The notes under the pieces are model-generated. The model worked only from the letters and a program-made list of their open reading frames with translations. It did not search any database and was not told the origin of the DNA. A program made the position numbers and the translations under genes. 64,000 nt of DNA. Origin: Lineus longissimus (Eukaryota; Nemertea; Pilidiophora; Heteronemertea; Lineidae). The stretch lies in assembly GCF_910592395.1 (NCBI RefSeq), contig NC_088310.1, positions 1,681,501 to 1,745,500 on the forward strand. The letters are read 5' to 3'. Position 1 is the stretch's first letter. Every line of letters begins with the position of its first letter. Of the stretch, positions 61,101 to 64,000 are shown in pieces.

Positions 61101-63558
61101 CATTATATGTTGGACAGGCTGTGTGTTGGTGGCAGTCCTCTTGCTTTACTCTCCACTGTACTCTGTTCTCCTAACTCTGTCAATCTGTCCACCTATTTGA
61201 TGTATATAATGTACATGTAACTTCAAATCAAGTGTAAAATGTAAATAAATCTAATTTGTGAATGACATGAGTGATGCAATTGGCAGTATTATCGTCAATC
61301 AAGAAGGAAAAAGTTGGAACTTGGTGCCGTTTGGTCTATAAAACACGAATTCCAGGGCCTCGTCAATTTATTTTGTGGCTTGAGGGTTTACCCAGACCCC
61401 CCCCCCCCCCGCGCTCTGGTATGAGTTTGAACTGTGCCAAGAAATCTCCAACAAGACATAACCTTGCGGCTTTGCAATGTAGCTCAGCCAAGGTATACTC
61501 TATTACTACTGGTATCTGGTTTCATACAATTTGGCCCATTTCCACCAACATTTCTTATGAATGAATTATTTCTACCTGAGATGTAGTCTATAGTGGTAAC
61601 ATGTCTGTTTCCCCAGGCAGTCTTGGTGTAGAGCCCGGCCATTGTTTATCTATATTGGTTATCCCACAGCTTCAATAATAGAAATACATCTTCTGTACCC
61701 CCCCCCCCCCCCCCTTCACACACACACCCACACACACACATGCAGATGACACAAAAATGCTGTAGTGTCCTTAAATAAGGGTAAGATACAATGTGATGAA
61801 ATATCGTGAAAAAGAAGGACCTGTCTGAGTGGGTCAAATCTGATTTCTGTTCCAGCCGAGTCATTTGGATGTGTTGGCCATAATTATGATAGGCCAACAT
61901 GTCTTCTCAGTTTGGCATTTCCTCCACTGCGCAGTCCCAGTGGAGCCAACTCAGAGCCTTGTATGTCAAGATGCAAAGGTCTGTGTGGAAGGGTGAATAG
62001 CATTGGTCACCAGCACCTCAAACCAAGTCTGTTCTTATCTAATGTCCCACACTGGTTAGGCCCAATACCATTCCTATCTATTGCTAGTATTGCCTAGGGT
62101 TGTAGGTTTCTGTATAGCTAGCTGGTATTAAACACACATCCTCTTACCTGAGTAACCTTTTATTCCAGAGAAATTAAAACAATCGTATTCCAATAGGTCA
62201 CCTAACAATGGCTTATAGTGCAAAACCTACCTTCACCAAACCTACGCCATAGCCATGTGACAATAACTCCTATTTGTATTTATACTACCTTTATTTGCCA
62301 ACCTATGTCAGCCATAATTTCAGAAATCTTAAAATATCTCCGCCCTCGCATATCCTTTGACTTGTCAGTGTTACCTTGGGTGAAGATTCTGCCGCTTGAC
62401 ATGATGGCTTTGGGAGGGCGCCACACTTACACTGGGGCAATATTTATGACATGTAATGCTATTCAAAAAAATACCGCATTTTGCTTGGCGACGTTTTAAG
62501 GTCAGCTGAGCATTCCCGCTCTCCTCGTCCTGTATCCAACTGCATAAGTTATTGGATGATCAGTTGCCATGGATACCATGCAGAGAGATGAAACTATTAG
62601 GAGAACCTTCCAGATGCTAGGTTGTATGGTTTATTGATAGCAGCACCAGGCTCGAGCGATGATTCTAAAATTTCACATCAATGTTCGTTTGAACTAGCAT
62701 ATTTTGGGCTATTTCTGATTTTGGTAGCATCACTATGGTTTTGACAAGCTTTTGGTGTTGTCATTTTGTTTGATCTGCACTTAAGTAGAGCTTATTATAG
62801 CATGACAGTCATGAACGTTGATCTGATCTGAGGTTAACCGTCTGCTTGTTCGGTTATCCTTATAATTTTGAGTGAATTACATGCTGCATCCTTGGGCAAG
62901 GCACCAAACCCTATTGCGTCTCTCAACCTAGGAGAATGAATGGATTGCCTGCACTGAAGTGCTAGCTTACTTCGTTGAGGACTTAGTGCTGTAATTGACA
63001 CGAATTGGGTCTAAATGACGAATAGTGTCTCTCCGTACATACTCTCGCTGTGAGTGCCCTTTTCATGTAGATTCTAGTGCATGACCAAGTCATCAATGCA
63101 CTGTGCGTGTGATTATATTTCACACCCTATCAAATGAAAGATTTCTGGATCAGTTCATTAGAGGGGGAAGTTTTGCAAAACAAGTTTTGACTTGAACGGT
63201 AATTGTTTCAAAACAACACCCAGTCTCTTTTCTTTTATTATGAAAAAACCCACCATCTGCTTCTCTATAAGTTCTTTGGCTCCTGACAGAAGATTATGAA
63301 CATGTCATATACGACTTGTCATTTAGTTCAAATAACTACCTTTTACCCACCTAAAAAATTGATTGAAATCTGACACAGTCTTTCCCAATTTTATTTTCCA
63401 GAGCCCCCAAAGGAGCGAGTATTCAAGGAAAAGGAGGGTTTACTCAATCACAGACGAGGAGCCATCCGGAGACGCGTTCACCAAGTCAATGGACACAAGT
63501 TTATGGCCACATTTTTTCCACAGCCAACTTTCTGCTCACTCTGCAAAGATTTTATATG
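55125..63558 (+). CDS. PRKCE: Novel protein kinase C, epsilon/eta type (3'-incomplete)
   Basis: This is a diacylglycerol-activated, calcium-independent Ser/Thr kinase. Only the regulatory N terminus lies in the window. Exons: 55125..55460, 56400..56472, 57824..57850, 60506..60541, 63402..63558, ending in phase 2 inside a Trp codon; the rest is beyond 64,000. Residues 1-135 form the type-II C2 domain of novel PKCs ([43 protein letters not shown]). It lacks the aspartate cluster for calcium binding, as is usual here. A linker includes two tiny exons. The last exon holds the pseudosubstrate [15 protein letters not shown] (Ala in place of the phospho-acceptor) and the start of the first C1 finger ([17 protein letters not shown]). 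It is equally related to vertebrate PRKCE and PRKCH and probably represents their unduplicated ancestor. Confidence 0.95.
57824..57850 (+). CDS. Candidate 27-base micro-exon of the PKC gene
   Basis: CTTTCAG precedes and GTCAGTAT follows. The exon is symmetric (phase 1 to 1) and would insert AVAAAAEVA between the C2 domain and the pseudosubstrate. Because it keeps the frame whether used or skipped, it is a likely cassette exon. Support is splice signals and frame only. Confidence 0.55.
59271..59302. repeat. AATG microsatellite
   Basis: Eight uninterrupted AATG units lie in a PKC intron, immediately before a dispersed repeat. This resembles the short tandem tails or integration sites often found beside SINE-type elements. 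Confidence 0.9.
59303..59622. repeat. Composite dispersed repeats, including second TGTCCTTAATAGRGAGGTG copy
   Basis: The left part starts TTACACTTATAGGGCGCC and contains GCTCAAAGCGC, a pattern shared in part with 50,875-51,120. The right part (about 59,500-59,622) matches the ordered motifs at 34,261-34,420: TGTCCTTAATAGAGAGGTG, ACTGATTAGAGAGGTCAA, GTCCTTAATTGAGAGGTGTC. Neither part codes for protein. Confidence 0.55.
60506..60541 (+). CDS. Candidate 36-base micro-exon of the PKC gene
   Basis: TTTCTTTCAAAG precedes and GTCAGTAT follows, the same eight donor bases as the other micro-exon. It is phase 1 to 1 and encodes about 12 residues ([12 protein letters not shown]) with two adjacent serines, in the variable linker before the pseudosubstrate. 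It can be included or skipped without shifting the frame. Confidence 0.55.
61396..61410. repeat. Poly-C tract
   Basis: An uninterrupted C run of about 15 lies in a PKC intron. It is an ordinary simple repeat, prone to length error. Confidence 0.85.
61698..61740. repeat. Poly-C plus CA microsatellite
   Basis: A run of about 17 C is followed by TT and an imperfect CA repeat of about 25 bases in a PKC intron. Confidence 0.9.
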
Positions 63559-64000
63559 GTGAGTGAAGTCTGTTATATGTAGTTCCACCTATAACAGGCC
63601 GTCCCCCATTTAAGGGACTTTGCAACCTCGGAGTCTTGTGTGTCAAGATGTCATCCAGTTACTCATGTTATCCTTTGTCAGATTTCATTGCCTGCCAATT
63701 AACACAAAGATTGAAATTAGTGTTTCGCCCGCTGAGGGTATTTTTAATCAGGAATCAGAGAATAACTGATGGGCGCTTAATTGGAATTTCTTTGGTGCTC
63801 CTTGGAGGCATAGAAGAGTTTGGAAAATAGATGAAATATCAGGGGGACTGCGTAATGGTTTGCAGGAGTTTTTGAGTGACTGTGGCTGTGGATACTAATG
63901 GTAAGGTGTGCACTATTAGCTGTTGGTGGTGAGTGTTGTGATGTGGGAACTATGGTATTTTTGATTGCACAACACTGTTGGTTTGATTGATTTGTGCTAA
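63559..64000 (+). other. PKC intron running off the window
   Basis: This starts with the donor GTGAGT after the first C1-domain exon. No further exon is visible before the end of the sequence. The next one should begin with G to complete the Trp codon and continue the C1A finger. Confidence 0.6.

Noticed and set aside
62880-63060. SINE central-domain match (CTTGGGCAAGGCACC)
   Set aside because: Only a short phrase resembles known SINE cores. Without ends, copies or a pol III head it is not enough to call.

Overview
The window is eukaryotic. Its genes have many exons, GT-AG introns (one GC-AG), AATAAA signals and long repeat-rich introns and spacers. Gene content, compact 6-10 kb genes, head-to-head pairs and an excess of the octamer TAGGCCTA point to a marine invertebrate bilaterian. 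I think a deuterostome (echinoderm, hemichordate or cephalochordate) most likely, but the species cannot be fixed from the sequence alone.

Layout. (1) Bases 1-12,960: no gene I can support, only anonymous sequence, a small tandem repeat and one complete 170 bp MITE-like element. (2) 13,005-17,039 (+): the 3' exons of a very acidic, granin-like protein of unknown function. (3) 18,489-20,645 (-): a single-exon ORF of 718 residues, basic and low-complexity, not recognised. (4) 21,346-24,567 (-): a 12-TM sugar transporter of the NAGLT1/MFSD4 family with a 65 bp tandem array in an intron. (5) 27,658-31,937 (-): APMAP, and head to head with it (6) 33,114-39,500 (+): GNPAT, the peroxisomal enzyme of ether-lipid synthesis, ending in the PTS1 signal AKL. 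(7) 41,443-44,689 (+): proteasome subunit PSMA3. (8) 47,329-47,970 (-): SPTSSA, a tiny activator subunit of serine palmitoyltransferase, head to head with (9) 48,464-52,474 (+): AP5M1. (10) 53,334-54,689 (-): ISCA2, head to head with (11) 55,125 to beyond 63,558 (+): a novel protein kinase C (epsilon/eta type), cut by the window end.

The genes do not form a pathway or operon. They are mostly housekeeping genes for lipid metabolism, proteolysis, endosomal traffic, Fe-S assembly and signalling. What links them is position: PSMA3, SPTSSA, AP5M1, ISCA2 and the PKC eta relative all have human counterparts on chromosome 14, so the right half looks like a piece of an ancestral linkage group. Three divergent pairs probably share promoters, and candidate ARE, NRF1-like, YY1-like and CRE sites lie where they would be expected.

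Exon boundaries were placed by hand from splice motifs, reading phase and family similarity. For all the named complete genes the exon lengths sum to an exact multiple of three.
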